DNA of 64,000 nucleotides from Maylandia zebra (taxonomy: Eukaryota; Chordata; Actinopteri; Cichliformes; Cichlidae): NCBI RefSeq assembly GCF_041146795.1, contig NC_135172.1, positions 16,627,123 through 16,691,122 of the forward strand. Reading direction: 5' to 3'. Positions 32,870-46,100 of this stretch are shown here, in pieces. The notes under the pieces were generated by a model. That model saw nothing but the letters and a program-made list of their open reading frames with translations, did not search any database and was not told where the DNA came from. A program made the translations under genes and the position numbers. The number at the start of each line of letters is the position of its first letter. Position 1 is the stretch's first letter.

Positions 32870-33310
32870 CGTAGTTTGGATCTTCTTTTGCTGCTGGTTC
32901 GGTCAATATTGTTTGGAGAGAGATGAAACTAACAGCTTTGGAATCAGCGCAAAAAGGGCCTAAACACAAAGCGCGGACCCGCCGAAACATCAGAATCAGC
33001 GAGCTGTCAGCTTTCAGCCCCGACCGTGTCCGTGCCGTCGGGTGAGAAAGGCGACATCTCACTGATTCTGATCCGCGGGTCCGCGCTTTGTGTTTACGTC
33101 TTTGTGCAGAATCCGTGTTCCTGCTCTCATTTACTGTTTTAGCTGGTTGGTGGTTCTTGAAATTTTGTGAGGTTTAACCTGAGATTCTGGCGTTTTGGGC
33201 AAAATAAATTAATATTAAAAAAATCAATTCGGGATTTTAATGAATCGATATCACGTTATCCAAGCTAGAATCGATTTTAATCGATAAATTGATCATCAAA
33301 ACCCACCCTT
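32870..33310. mobile_element. Truncated relative of the 15783-16358 MITE, reversed
   Basis: The right end aaaacccaccctta is the inverse of the taggggtgggtttt terminus at 15783. The interior has a perfect 19-base inverted pair, aaacacaaagcgcggaccc (32962-32980) and its inverse (33077-33095), plus inner arms cagaatcag and ctgattctg. The other terminus was not found. Confidence 0.7.
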
Positions 33311-33563
33311 AATTGAAAGTCACAGGAAAGTAAAGATAAATAAATAAGGAAAATCAAGTAAACAAGTCAATTAAAAAACAAGACGCATGAAGTTAAAGTA
33401 CAAAACTTTTTTTTTTTAATTTTCTATGATCAAAACTGCAAAACAGCTAGAAAAATATACAACAAATGCTTAACCTTTCACAACATATAACATCTGAAAA
33501 TGGGAACATAAAAGAAAAACAATATTCACATTTTCCCCATCAATGATAAAAGAACATTCTTTT

Positions 33564-33569
33564 TTTATT
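33564..33569 (-). terminator. tmem131l: Candidate tmem131l polyadenylation signal
   Basis: The minus strand reads AATAAA about 60 bases after the stop codon at 33628. The 3' UTR would be very short, so a more distal signal is also possible. Confidence 0.35.
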
Positions 33570-33627
33570 TCCTTTTCTTGACTTATAAGTTTCCAATTAT
33601 AGTTAAGCTCTGCTGTATTTACTTGTT

Positions 33628-36600
33628 TTAAACATCTCCACAGTAGCCGGAGTCGTTGGAGAGCTGCGAGTTGGAGCTGCGGTTGGATGAAGAGTTCCAT
33701 ATGTCCAAGTTCATGTGCGGGCCGAAAGGGTTGAAGCTGGAGTACTGCAGCGGTCCGCAGGCCCCCACTGGCTCCCGAGTAAAGGGGGAGTGAGGCGGGG
33801 TGATGGGGGACACCGGGGCCGATCGCTCGGGCTGGAAGTGGCTCGGGTAGGGCTCGATCTGGGGTGTCCAGATGGATCCAAACAGGCTGGACATGGGGGA
33901 GAGACTGCGGGTACCCGAGAAGTATGGCTGTGGGGGCGGAAGAGAGGAAAAACGTTGTCAGGAGGGGTCGACAGTTTCTGACCTCACCTTTCACTGCACT
34001 CTGATACCATCTGTTCCCCACAGTGACGACCTGGCTGCCGTTTGTCTCTCCTTTTCAGCAAAAACAAAATGACCTTTCCAGTTCAGCAAAGACGGCAACA
34101 CTTCCCCTCATCTTTATGAGTTATGTGATAATCCTCTTCTCTTCTACACAGTCTTACAAATATACCTCAAAGAATTTGAGTAAGTTTCTCAGATCTAGCT
34201 GAAGTGTTACTGAACCAAAGTGAGTCACAGAAATGCTCAGATGTATACAATACTGTTAACATCTGTATAAACTCATTTGTCATTGATGCAGCAGATGTTT
34301 ACGCACTGACACTTCAGTATATATCAATAAAGATGTGGTTTAACAACCATTAGAATCGTATCTGGATTTTTCCAAGGGTAGCTGCATAGGCAGAGGCCAC
34401 CCAGTTATTTCGATCTATAAGCAGCCTGAAATATGAGTCACCACTCAGTTCAGGAAAGTGCTTTGAGGGTTACTTCTAATAGGTTTTCAAGGGGTAAAGA
34501 ATTAATGTTTCCTTTTCTTTTTGTAGCCAACTCTTCCCAACCCGCTTCACAGGCCGGGCCTGACAAATAAATAGCTGTGCAGGATGCTGGATTAAAAGAA
34601 ACAACAACAAAAGGCCAAAAGACTTCGTGTTAATCGTGTTGCTCATTTCTGCCACACAGACTGGACTGGTGGAAATAAACCAGCTGCTGTAGCAGCATGC
34701 CTCTTTTTCTTCTTTTAACTCTCTGGTGTCCTATCCAGGGTATTTGACTCCACACATCTATATAACAGAGCAATACCCCCGCCCTATTTTTACCCTCGGT
34801 AAAGATGTACGTGACGCAGTCTCCTGTACTCTTCTGTCTTCAAGATGAACTTCCCTTTCTCTTATCCAGCCTGTTAGCTTGCATGTGAGCCTGTCTGTTT
34901 AGACTGGTTTATGGGAAACATGTATGTTCCTCTGTAGATCACAACTATGACTAAAACTTAACAAGAACCAAAAGAAAGATGTGAACTGGGTTTTAATTTG
35001 AAAGGAGCTAAATTTGTCGTCTGTCACTGTGTGTTCTTTTATGTCAGGATTAAATCAAAGCGTCACCCCCTCCGTGTTAGTGTAGCTACACGAAACAGAG
35101 GCTACAAACAGAAGAGAAGCTGATTCTATCCTAAATACAGTAACATACTCTTTAACCCAGATTCCCTGCTTCCTTATTTCTGCACAGAGCTGATTACTTT
35201 CTGAAAATGATCAGAAGTCAGAACACAGACGTCAGAGGTGTAATTACACTGATCCAATCGACACACATCCAGCTTACATCTTGAACAGGGACATCGAACT
35301 CGTCTTACACTGTAGGCCACATGTAGTGTGAATGTCAATGGGGGAAGATGGATCTTTATCAATAGGAAAAGCTGTAAAACATCAGAAAATACAGCTAAAA
35401 GCTCAAAATCTGTGCACTTTTCTAAAGCTGTCCAGTCGGCCGGCTTGAAGTCTTTGCTGGGTCGATTCTGATCCCCACGGCTTATGTTTGACACCACTGA
35501 TCTAAGGTTCGAAGTTTAAACTGGAACCGCAACTGGGTTTTATCACCCATCACACATTTATTTAAAGAGTAATCTTGACAGATGTATCAGCATCTTAACC
35601 ATCTCCAGCCTATCAGAGATAAAACAGTGTGTTTGTTTATACCTACAGTGCGACGATGCCTCTGCAGTACTGTAAGGCAAACTACACCACCCAGTTGTGC
35701 TAGAAAACTTCTCTGTGTTGCTTTATGTATCCAATTTACAGAAGTGCAACTGTGTATTTGCTTTAGGGGACTGAAACCCCTCATGTGTCATCTTTACATG
35801 GTTTATTTATAGGCCTCACGGCAGGTTTAGTTGCTGCAGTTCAGTTACTGCTGTAGTTGCAGTGGCTGCTCTGGTTGCAGAAGCTGCCATACCATCTTTG
35901 CTGTGCGTTCTGTTAGTATAACACTGCGAGTCACTCCCACCCCTTATAAACATGTAATCAGAATAATGTAAATATGAAAATATTATAGTGAGTAAACAAA
36001 AAGTAACTTTACATGGTGCAGAAAAAATGATAAATACTCTCTTTCTTTTTTTTTAAGAAAAAACTTCCAATCTGTTCCCCTCGACTGACTGCAGCTGAAG
36101 TCATTGATTTCAGGTAATTTTACTGTCATTTGTTTGCACCACCACGATGAATCATGAAGTAGTGTTTTGACTCTGGTTATTGAAACTAAAGAAATGTATT
36201 TAGAGAACCTGTGTGCTATAAAAACAATTTTTTCCCCAGTGTATAGAAAATATATCACAAAAGGAATCATTAAGACAAACTGCTGTCATATATAACATAA
36301 TGGACATAAAATAATATCTCCAAGTACAATTAGTGTGAGTAATTGAAACAGCCACTGGAAGTGGTACAAAAATACAATTACAGATAAAAACTACCGTTCT
36401 TTGAAGCAAAAGATGTAAAACCACGAATTCATAGTAACATTTGCACTTTGAAACAGAATATCTGCAAATGAACTGATTACTGCCTCTCAGCCTACCACAG
36501 GCATGATGGAAAAGAAAAGCCCTACAGTGCTGCTATTAAATTAAAAACAAAACTTTGTGGTGTAATTGGTGCATCTTTCCTTTGCCGCCCTCAGCCAGAT

Positions 36601-39600
36601 GCTTTCTCCCTAAATTGGCACCGAGTCATGAAAACTTTAAGAACCCCCGCGTTAACCATCTGACTCGAGTATTATGAGGCGTCACCTTGCTGCCCACACA
36701 GGCTGCTGTGTCCCAGGTTGAGGGCGATTCCTGAGGCTGCTCGTCACTCCAGATGGTCTGATTGCTGTGCATGTTCTGGCCCTCCTGACTGTGAAAACCA
36801 CTTGTAAAAGTTCCATTACCTGCAAAGTGATAACAAACAACAACTCAGACTTGAACCAGCAGGGACGTTTAGCCTTTGCATTATTTGTTGGTTACAGTAT
36901 TATATAGCTGATCTTCTACAAAGCAATGGGAACACGTAACCGGTTCAAAGTGCTTATCATGAGCTCGTACCTATGTAGCCATTTTCCGGATAGTAGTTAT
37001 AGGAACTGTTACAGTGGCTGCTGGCACTATTCCAACGTAACCTGCAGGAGAGGAGGAAATTTTTAACAGAGTCAAAGAAGCTGAAACACTAATCTACAGA
37101 AAAGCAAATACGCAGTGCAGCAGCAGAGGAAAGATATTCAAGCATGTGCTTACTCAGTTAGGGATTCTGTTTACAGAGAAGGGTGAGTAACACCAAACTT
37201 TTGAGATGAATATGCAGATTATCCACAGGTGAAAAGCCGCTTTATGCTCACATTTGTAAAGTTATTTCCATTTCTATCTATCTATCTTCTATTATCGTTT
37301 TTAATCACTTTATGAATCTAAGAGTCTGTTACGGACACTAGATTTGTTTTAGACTCCACTAACTCCAGCCCTCTCTTTGGTGCCGTCATAAAGACCCACG
37401 CAGACAGTTCATTTACTGGAACTGAGTGAAGCACCACTAACCAAGTGTTTCCATAACATCTTCAAATACTCACCCGCGGAATGACGCGGTGGTTGGTGGT
37501 ATGTAGCGCATTGCTTCGGTGGTGTTGTATCTGAACTCACTGGTGAGGGGGATGGGTGGAGCTGACCACGTATCTTCAGGCAGATACTGACCTGTCACAT
37601 CTGTGAGGAGAGGACACGATAACGATTACAAAAACGGACGAGACGCACAACCGTTGTAGAAGACGAGTTTACTGCACATTTTGTCTTTTCAAAAAGTGTG
37701 CTTTTGCTATAAACGATTAAGCCTTTACCCGTGTTCTGGTCCATTCCTGCAGCAACAGCAGCAGCAAAGCTTGAGGTCAAGCTGGGCCTGGTGGACTCTT
37801 GGCTTTGGCATTGGTCTTTATGGTACAGGCTGTTCATGCTGAACAGAGGAAAGGCAAACGTTACGACTTACACTGCGTCTGAATAAACCACAAGATAACC
37901 TAAATCCAGCTCTTGGCATTACAAACTGTACAAATCCTATGAAAGCACAGTAAAAAACACATGAATGACCACCTCTGACAAAGTCTCTGGAATACAAATT
38001 ACAGACTGATAAATTAGTATTTGTTTAAGTTGGCAAACAAAAAGATTAAAAAAAGAAAAAGAAATGTTATATTGATACTAATCAGAACCAGTTCTTGTTG
38101 TACCTTTTAGTCTTATAGTTGGCATTAATGGGCTGGTAGCTGTCAACCTCTTTTGGGTACACACTGTACTGCATGGAGTCCCCTGGAAAAACAAACAAAC
38201 TGACTAATGTTAAAAAGTGGCAAACTACAGTTCTCATCTATTATAAGAAGACTTTTACTGACTAGTTTCCTACATTACACGCATTCACTCAACAGCTGAG
38301 AAAGTGTGAGGCTGGCTGCAGAGACAGCACCGCTATAAACCCAAAAAAAGCAGCACTGCAACAAAACAATTTGAGTTGGGTTTCTTTTCAAGAGAAGGTA
38401 AGCGCCCCATACTTTTTCTAGATGAGGTAGTGGAGCGGTGTGTCCGGGCACTGGCGTCCTTGTCTCCCTCCATGCTGCTGGTGCTGCTACAGCTGCCCCA
38501 GCTCCCTCTGCTGGCCCTCACGCTGCCCGATGAGCTGCCTGAGTCTGAGCCTGATTCGCAGACGCTGCCCACGCGCCACTCTGGAGTACACTTCTTCCGA
38601 GTGCGAGCAGGACACACACCTGGCAGGAACAAAGCCCAGCGAAATGAGAATCGACTTTCCTCACCAAAGTAGCTTCATTTAAGGGAAGCTCGGTAATGGC
38701 CGAGTCAGTTATTTGTGCCCACCGTTCTGTTTGAGAGGGCTCTCAGCAGTCTGCACAGGCTTCAGTGCTTCTGTCTTGAAGCTGTTGGTGGAGCGGTTCC
38801 TGCTGCGGGGTCCACTGACAAAGTCCGCAGTTTTCCAAACAGGTTCCTTCTCCCTCTCTGGTGTTACTTGCATGTTGTGCTCGGGAGCGCTACAACAGTA
38901 ATTGGGAGACAAATCAACAACAAAACCCCCCCCCAAAACAACACATTATATATATTTATATTACTGGGTTAACTGAGTGTCTGCTTGTTTTTACATTAAA
39001 CGTCAAAGATATGTCTTAAGGTATCTTTCATCACGAGCTTTAAAAACATTAAGTGTTGCTTTGGTTAAGTACGTGTGTATTACCTGGAGACATTTTCAGT
39101 CTTCCTGCGGCTCCTCTTTCCCTTATTATTCCCTGCTGCAGTGCCAGACTCTGTGCTCTGCGCTTTCTTTTTCTGTCCTTTGCAGTCGTCTCTCAGCTAG
39201 ACGGGGTAAACAAACAGTGATGACAGTTGGGTTTTTTTTTTTCTATAGAAATCTCTTTGATGATAAAAGTCAAAAGAGAAATGAATTTGTTATTGTAATT
39301 AAACAGAAATGCAGCAGTCTAACAAAAACTCCTCCTTTACCTCGACTTCAGAACTGTCCCTTTTCTCAGACTCCATCTTCTCTGCATAGTGCTCAGTGTT
39401 TTCTATGGGACTGCACACTAACAGGCCCGGTCTGGGTCCTGGACCCAGTGTGACATTATCTGGGAAACCAGCAGGTATTTCCATGGGAAACATAACCGCT
39501 GCTGGCATTGTATCTTCTACGACTTCTTTAAAGTCTGGGGCTGTCATCTTCTCCATCTCATTGATGAAAGCTGGCTCGTTGTTGTTGTTGCAGACGTCGG

Positions 39601-40136
39601 TGTCGGGAGTGAGGGGAGGGTCTGGTCTCAGGTCTTCCAGCTCTTCGTCCACTGTCACAGCACCAGCTGATGCTGTGGATGAGCTGGGTTTATATTTGGA
39701 GTAATAGAGTGAAACCTTGCATTTCTTCTGTTGTTGGGAGGGTGTGGTTGAGGAGCCCTTCTTTGAGGACTGAGGTCGAGGGGCGAGGCTGTTGGCTAAG
39801 GCTGGAGACCCGCGGCCTTTACCTTTGTCGGATGTGTGGCAGGTGTCCACGTAGGTCTTACAACTGCCTTTTGTTTTACTGCACAGACAGACATTTGACT
39901 ATTTAGAGTGTTTTAACACCAAAACGTTTTCCTGCTATGTTTACGATTGGTCTACATAAATAAATGAGGAAGACAAATCTACATACTGTACTCCATTAGG
40001 TGTGATATTATTGACTGAACCATTTTCCCGGGACAAGACAGAGTTGTGGTTGCTCCTGCTGCTCGGTGCAGAGAACTCATGCAGGATAAACTGTGCTTGA
40101 TAAAAGGCCATCAGGCACACACCAAACAAGGAGAAA
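33628..40136 (-). other. tmem131l: tmem131l membrane helix and cytoplasmic exons
   Basis: Exons: 39987-40136, 39341-39878, 39084-39196, 38723-38889, 38413-38619, 38104-38182, 37729-37838, 37474-37600, 36971-37041, 36686-36819, 33628-33927. The helix is split between 40249-40434 and 39987-40136. The tail is low-complexity, rich in Ser, Lys/Arg (KGKRSRRK) and Pro, with an acidic patch (EELEDLRPD). It ends in a conserved segment from [20 protein letters not shown] to SGYCGDV. In TMEM131 the equivalent tail contacts the TRAPP trafficking complex; whether that holds here is inference. The 2.76-kb intron 33928-36685 shows no other exon. Confidence 0.88.
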
Positions 40137-43100
40137 CTGCAACAAAAACAGAGATCCGAAAAAATTTACAAGTTAATCAAAAACTAAACCCCAATCAATA
40201 AATGTTCCCCGATGCATCCGCTTCTCCTCACAAATTACTGTTACTGACCATGTGAAGATGAGGGTGACCACCCAGAAAGTTTCCTCCCAGCTGGGGCCAG
40301 GAACCACCTGGGCACAGAGGGGCAACATGTGATGGGGAAGCGTCACGTTGAGGGTAAAAGGGAAAGAAGTGCCACGTGATGTCACAAGGGTGAGGTCCCG
40401 AATGACCCAGGATGAGGTGAAGTCTGGGGTAAACCTGAAGACGCGGACAGGTAGAGGCAGAGAGAGAAACAAACGGCAAAATGATTAAAAAAAGAGCCAA
40501 AATGATGAGATTTTTAAAAAAGGAGAGGAAGACATATTCAGGACATATTGTGCAAGAATATAAAAAAGGAAGAGAAATAGCAAAAAATAAATACATAACA
40601 AGAGAAGTAGGATATTGGGCAACTAATATATTGCGCAACCAGCAAAGTAAACCACATTATGGTTTAAAATGAAACCCAAAAAGTTAAATGAGGGGAAGTC
40701 ATGAAGGAAAGGGGTGTGAAATTCCACTTACGCTATGGTGAGCTCAGAGGAGCTGTTGTGATCGAGGCTGAAGGAATGACACTGCAGCACCTCGAAGCCA
40801 AATCCCTGACACTTGTAACCATTTATATTCATTGACATGACCGTCAGGGGAAGCTCGCCGGCATTCTCCACCTTGAAGCTCTTTCTGATGGCAAAAAGGG
40901 GCTTATTGCTGCGCAGACCTGTAAGCGTCAGAAATAATGCCCATTAGCCTGATTTTGATCGTACGTTAGCTTAAAATTTACATCAATATGACAGCTGATA
41001 AACTTCACTCTCACCATCACGACACTCCATTAGCGTTGACTGAGGAACATTAAAGCGTAAAGAGGCCCCAGGACCGGGCAGTTTCCCCCCGACTGTTAGC
41101 AGCTCTTTAGCCCCGTGGCCCTGCACCATCACCATGTCAAACACCGTCAGGTTGTTCCTGAAAAAAAAAAAAGAAAGAAAGAAAAAAAGATTAAAAACAC
41201 ACAAACTCAGACGTCGAAACTTAAAATAGGAAATCAAGAGACACTTAAATCATGCCACATTTAGTCTTCAGTGTTATAAACAAACAACTTACCGACTTTT
41301 TAAAAACTGGCTACAAAACACGTTCCACTACACTTTTGTACCAAACCGGGTACCACAAAAATGGCGGAAAACGGATTTGTGAAATGTCTATGGAACACAA
41401 AAAACTCAGCACATATGCACCCAGAAAACACAATCAAATCCATTAACACTATTATCAATGAATACCTGATGATAAGAATGGTGGTGGTGGGTTTGTGTTC
41501 AGAGGGAGTAAAAACCACAGCAACCTCTCTGGACTCCCAGGGCTGCAGCAGCAGACGTAAGACTCCGGTTTTTTCTTCCATATTCTTACCCACCTGTACA
41601 GATGCACACAGGAGGGAAGAAACGGAAAGGATTAGTCAAAGAAAGGAACATGAGACAGTGGCACAGCTTTATTTTGAGGAGTTTTTCCGAGGCTTACCTT
41701 GGAGGAAGAAGCCAACAGAGAGAACTCTGTTGTGCTGATGTTAACAGAGAGAGGGCTGATATTAAACCTGCCAATCCAAACAAAGAAAACACCTTCAGAA
41801 GTGGAGTAGAAGGAGGTGCTGCGGCATCAAAACTCCAAACAGCCGTGTACTAAACTGCAACAATAACTTGACAATGTACCATTTGGTTAGAAGGTCCAGA
41901 GCCTCCAGGGGAGCAGGGTACAGAGAGAGGGCCCGAATCTCTACAGAAACCACTGAAGACGAAGGGTTCTTCAGCATGAACGTCTTAACCTGGAACAAAA
42001 AAAAAATTTTCCTTTATAAGACAAATGCTTGTTAAGAATAAATGTTTCCTAAATTTAAAAAAAAAATCTTAAAATGTACAACTATATTTTCATTAAACAA
42101 ACATAACCGACCTTGCTCTCATTGACAGGAGTAGCACCAAAGTCCAGAAGAGACGATGCCTCCACTGGGAGTCTCGGCCACCTGACAAGACGAACATATT
42201 TACATGAATAATTATGCTAATGCTGACCGCTGATGGAATATAAAAGCACACAGCGCAGGAGTGTGTGTTTCTGTGTGTGCGTTAAATTCAAGAATAACCT
42301 GCAAGGCAGCTTGTCTTTGTGGCTCTGCCATCGAGAGCAGAGTTCAGCTGCTAGTTTGCTGTCCACAGCCCAAGACGAGTGGGAAAAATCTGGAAGAAGA
42401 GAGCGTTGCCACTCTGAGCGACCTAATAAAACACAGCAGAAAATAACTTGGATTATAACATCTTCCATCACAGGAAGAAAGAAAGAAAGAGAGAAGTTTT
42501 ACCTGTTTCAGATAGTCTAAGAGGACAAGGACGTCCACACTCTCTTTCCGCCTCAAACACCACCTCTCCCTGATGGCAAACATACAACTTTTAATTTCTA
42601 CACAAATGCCCGACCCAAACACACTACCTACTCACCACTGAAACTGCTATTTTACCTTGGAAGGATTAGGATAGAAGTACAGTGGAACTTGCAGTGCTGT
42701 GCCCAGGCTGGTATTCAGACTCAGGGTGGAGACCTGGTTAACAGGCAGGGCCCTGCTGAGCAGCTGGAGGGACAGGACGTGCCAGCAGCCCTGAGGAACT
42801 GTCAGTGGAGTGTTGAAGTGCATCACCTGACAGACAGGGGGCAGCAGAGATAATCTGTTAAATCTTCCACTTTGTTTAGAATCCATATGATGAATGAATA
42901 ACTTGTTACAGGTCAAAATCTATGGTCAAAACCTGGCGCAAATTTGATCATCGTGTGATAAAAACTGCGTCCTATCATCACATGTTGCAGTAGTGCATGC
43001 CTACCTTCATTACCCCCTGCAGCTTCTCTGAGAGGCTTGCATTCAACACAATGAGAGGCACAGGGAAGGGGTTGCTGAGCCACAAGTCCACCTGGTTAGC

Positions 43101-46100
43101 AGCTCTTTGTTTCATCTGGAACAGGCTGAACAAATCCCCAACAGGCCATCTGAAGAAAGAAATAAAAACATTAGTATAGAAATGACCCCAGAAGGAAAAT
43201 ATAGATGATATACATTGATATACTTGTCTGTGTTTATTAGTACCTTAAAAACACTTAAATGAACTATTTCTGGGGCTACGTTGTTTCAGATCAGATATAC
43301 GTTTATTGTGATGATTACAAAATTCCTCCATGTTACCTGTGTGGAACATGTAGTCCAGGGAAGCTGTAGGCTGTCCTGTTTCCCATAATTTTCAAACTGA
43401 TATGACTTATACATTTCTGGTCGAGGCCAGGCAATGAGCCTGATAGAAAATACAAATACAATTTCACTCAGAAGAATCGGTACGGGCTTACAGCAAACTA
43501 TTGCAACTTAAATAAGTAGTCACCTCTGCAGGCCAGTGTAGCCACTTCAGTGAAGTTTTTTGCTTCTGGTGTCAAAAGAACCTGATTAAAGTCCAAGCTA
43601 GCCTCTACTTTTGATAGCACCTGCATGTCCTGGAGACATAAAACAACGTTTTAGAGCTGCAATAATTCTACTCGCTGACTGTTGTACAACAAGGCAGAAC
43701 TCTCACCTTTATATAGAGCTTCTTCCCTCCAGAATTTAACATATAAACTCTTATTTTTGATTCCCCTGTTGGAAGAAGCAAAGAGGAATGAGAATAATGT
43801 ATACAAATGTGATTCATGTGTAATACAACAGAATGAGGATGACAGCTCAAACAAAGCGACATCAGAAAACAGGTAAGTACAATAAAATACTTCAGAAAGC
43901 AGTTCTGAAAAACAATAATGGTTCAAACTAATCACGGGAACTGTACACTGATGCTGTGTACACAACTGTGGCCAAAATAATTTGAACCTTCGCCCCTGAT
44001 TTGGTGCAAAAACCAGAGAAAGAAAACAAAATCAGGACTGCTGTCATATCTCCCATGCCTCTCATTAGACAGTTCTTTCAAAACTGCAAAATAATCAAAG
44101 TCTTTTAATTGTATTCCTTCTCTAGTTAAACTAATACGTTTAAAAAAATGGAAGCGACTCCACAGGAAATATAGAAGCTCTGTTATGGTTAAATCTGTTA
44201 AAAAGTAAACATTATTTTGCTTTGATAGAGCTCCATCACACAAACATTCAATGATGTAATTCATGTGTAGGCTGAAATAAATAAATAAATAAAATACCAG
44301 TGCATGTTTCTCTTTTCATACTGAAATACTGTTTTATGAACGACAGTCAGAGTCAGGTCGTGCAGCGTGGCACGCTTGCGGTGTGAATTGCCTTCAGGGC
44401 ATGAATCAGAAAGGTCGCAGACACCCACCGGATGCATCCTGTTCAGCAGCAGGGGCCACCAGTAGGACCAAAATGTGCTCAATGACATAGGGCTTGAGCT
44501 TGTCCAGGTCAGCAGGCTGGTCACCACGCGCCGACAGATTAATCTGCAGACTGAGACGCTCCTCGCTTTGGAGGCAGGACCCCTGGGACAGAACAGGAAA
44601 AGCATACAGTCATGCACCAAACACAAGGACAAAATAAGGAGCACATGAACAATGACGAGTAATCTGAGAATTTAAAACAAAATCCAACAAGCGGGAACAG
44701 AGACTAAATACATACGCTGACTTAGATGCCCACTTTTGCCAGTCTGTTAACTGCTACCACCCTCCCTGTTACTAACACCCTCTTAAAGTTGACAGATCAG
44801 TAGTGGGATAGTGCAAATCTCACTACAAACCAGGGATCGTCTCAGTGGGTGAATCACCACTTGACGAACTGCAGACAGATACTATGGCTTGGTGCCACTG
44901 GGGGATCAAGACCTGCAAAAGCAAAACTAATCCCGAGAAACCAAGACTGCTGGTAACTTCTGTTGGGCTCATTTGATCTGTACGCAGCCGCGACTCCGAC
45001 CCAAAGCCCATTTTGTTCAAGTAGACTTGAAAAAGAACTGAGCAGCAGGTGTCGGTCCTGGATACGAGCCAAAAGTTACGGCCGGGGCACTCACGCCACA
45101 GCACACGAGAAAGATTTCAGTTTGTATTAATATGACAGCGTAGTTGTCTGTGTCTGCAGCCGTCTTCTCTCACTTCATGTGCACTTCTTCGATTATAAGG
45201 TCTCTTGAGAAAGCAATTAAAAGCCTGGCAAGAGATCTCCCTCTCCCCAGGGCTTCTGTAGAAAACAGAAGGCGCTCAGATGACGAGCCCGGCTGTCTGT
45301 TGGACGTTTAAGACTGGAAGGCCTTCTGCTCAAGAGGACTGAAGCTCAGCTCCGATTTTGCTAAGTAGGGGTGAACTAAAAATGGTGCAAGATCACACAT
45401 CGTAAAAAAATCAAGTACGCGGCTAACTGCCTTTCTATTTATTTCTCCTTATTTCCACAAAGTTTGCCCTAAGCTTCTTCTCATAGCATCGTGCTTTTCT
45501 TTTGATATTTTCAAATGCTTGCAGTAACTGCAAATCAAGAATATCTAGGATTTTAAAATCAACAACAGTGCTTGAGAGAAGCTGCTGAATTTTCAGGTGT
45601 GTTTAAAACCATTCTGAGCTGGAGTAATGTGCCAAGATCTTCCCAGAACCTCTAAATTCAGAGGTCTAAAATCCAGGCACGCGAATCCCTGTACTTGTAA
45701 AACATGATTCTCCAGAGCAGCGTGTCAGCTGAAAAGGCTCGACAACTACTGAAACAGATGGAGACAAATTACCTGTGGACTGTTCCAACTCTTCGGTAAG
45801 CTGCACTCCAGGAGTAGACCCAGTATAGTGATGTTGGAGGCATCTTCCTGCAAGAGCAACAGCAATGGTCACAGGTTAAACAGCCTTTTTCTTTTACTTG
45901 CTGTAAAAGCATTTGCATTGCAGTACTGTAATCCCAACAGGTGCACAACAGGATACAAAGTTTAGAGCAGCTTTCTTGAAGTTGTACTTTAACATATCAG
46001 AGTACAACAATTTGGTGTATAAAGACCACACTTTTTCAAGGTAAATAAACAAACAATGACCAATCCACTTTGTTTACACTGATTTGAGAGCCGCTGATCT

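Larger units (their letters stand above)
31570..33460. other. Intergenic region between tlr2 copy C and tmem131l
   Basis: No host gene is seen. It contains a (GA)n tract at 32760-32788, a reversed partial MITE at about 32870-33310 and otherwise AT-rich sequence. Open frames such as 31955-32257 lack any recognisable domain. Confidence 0.5.
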
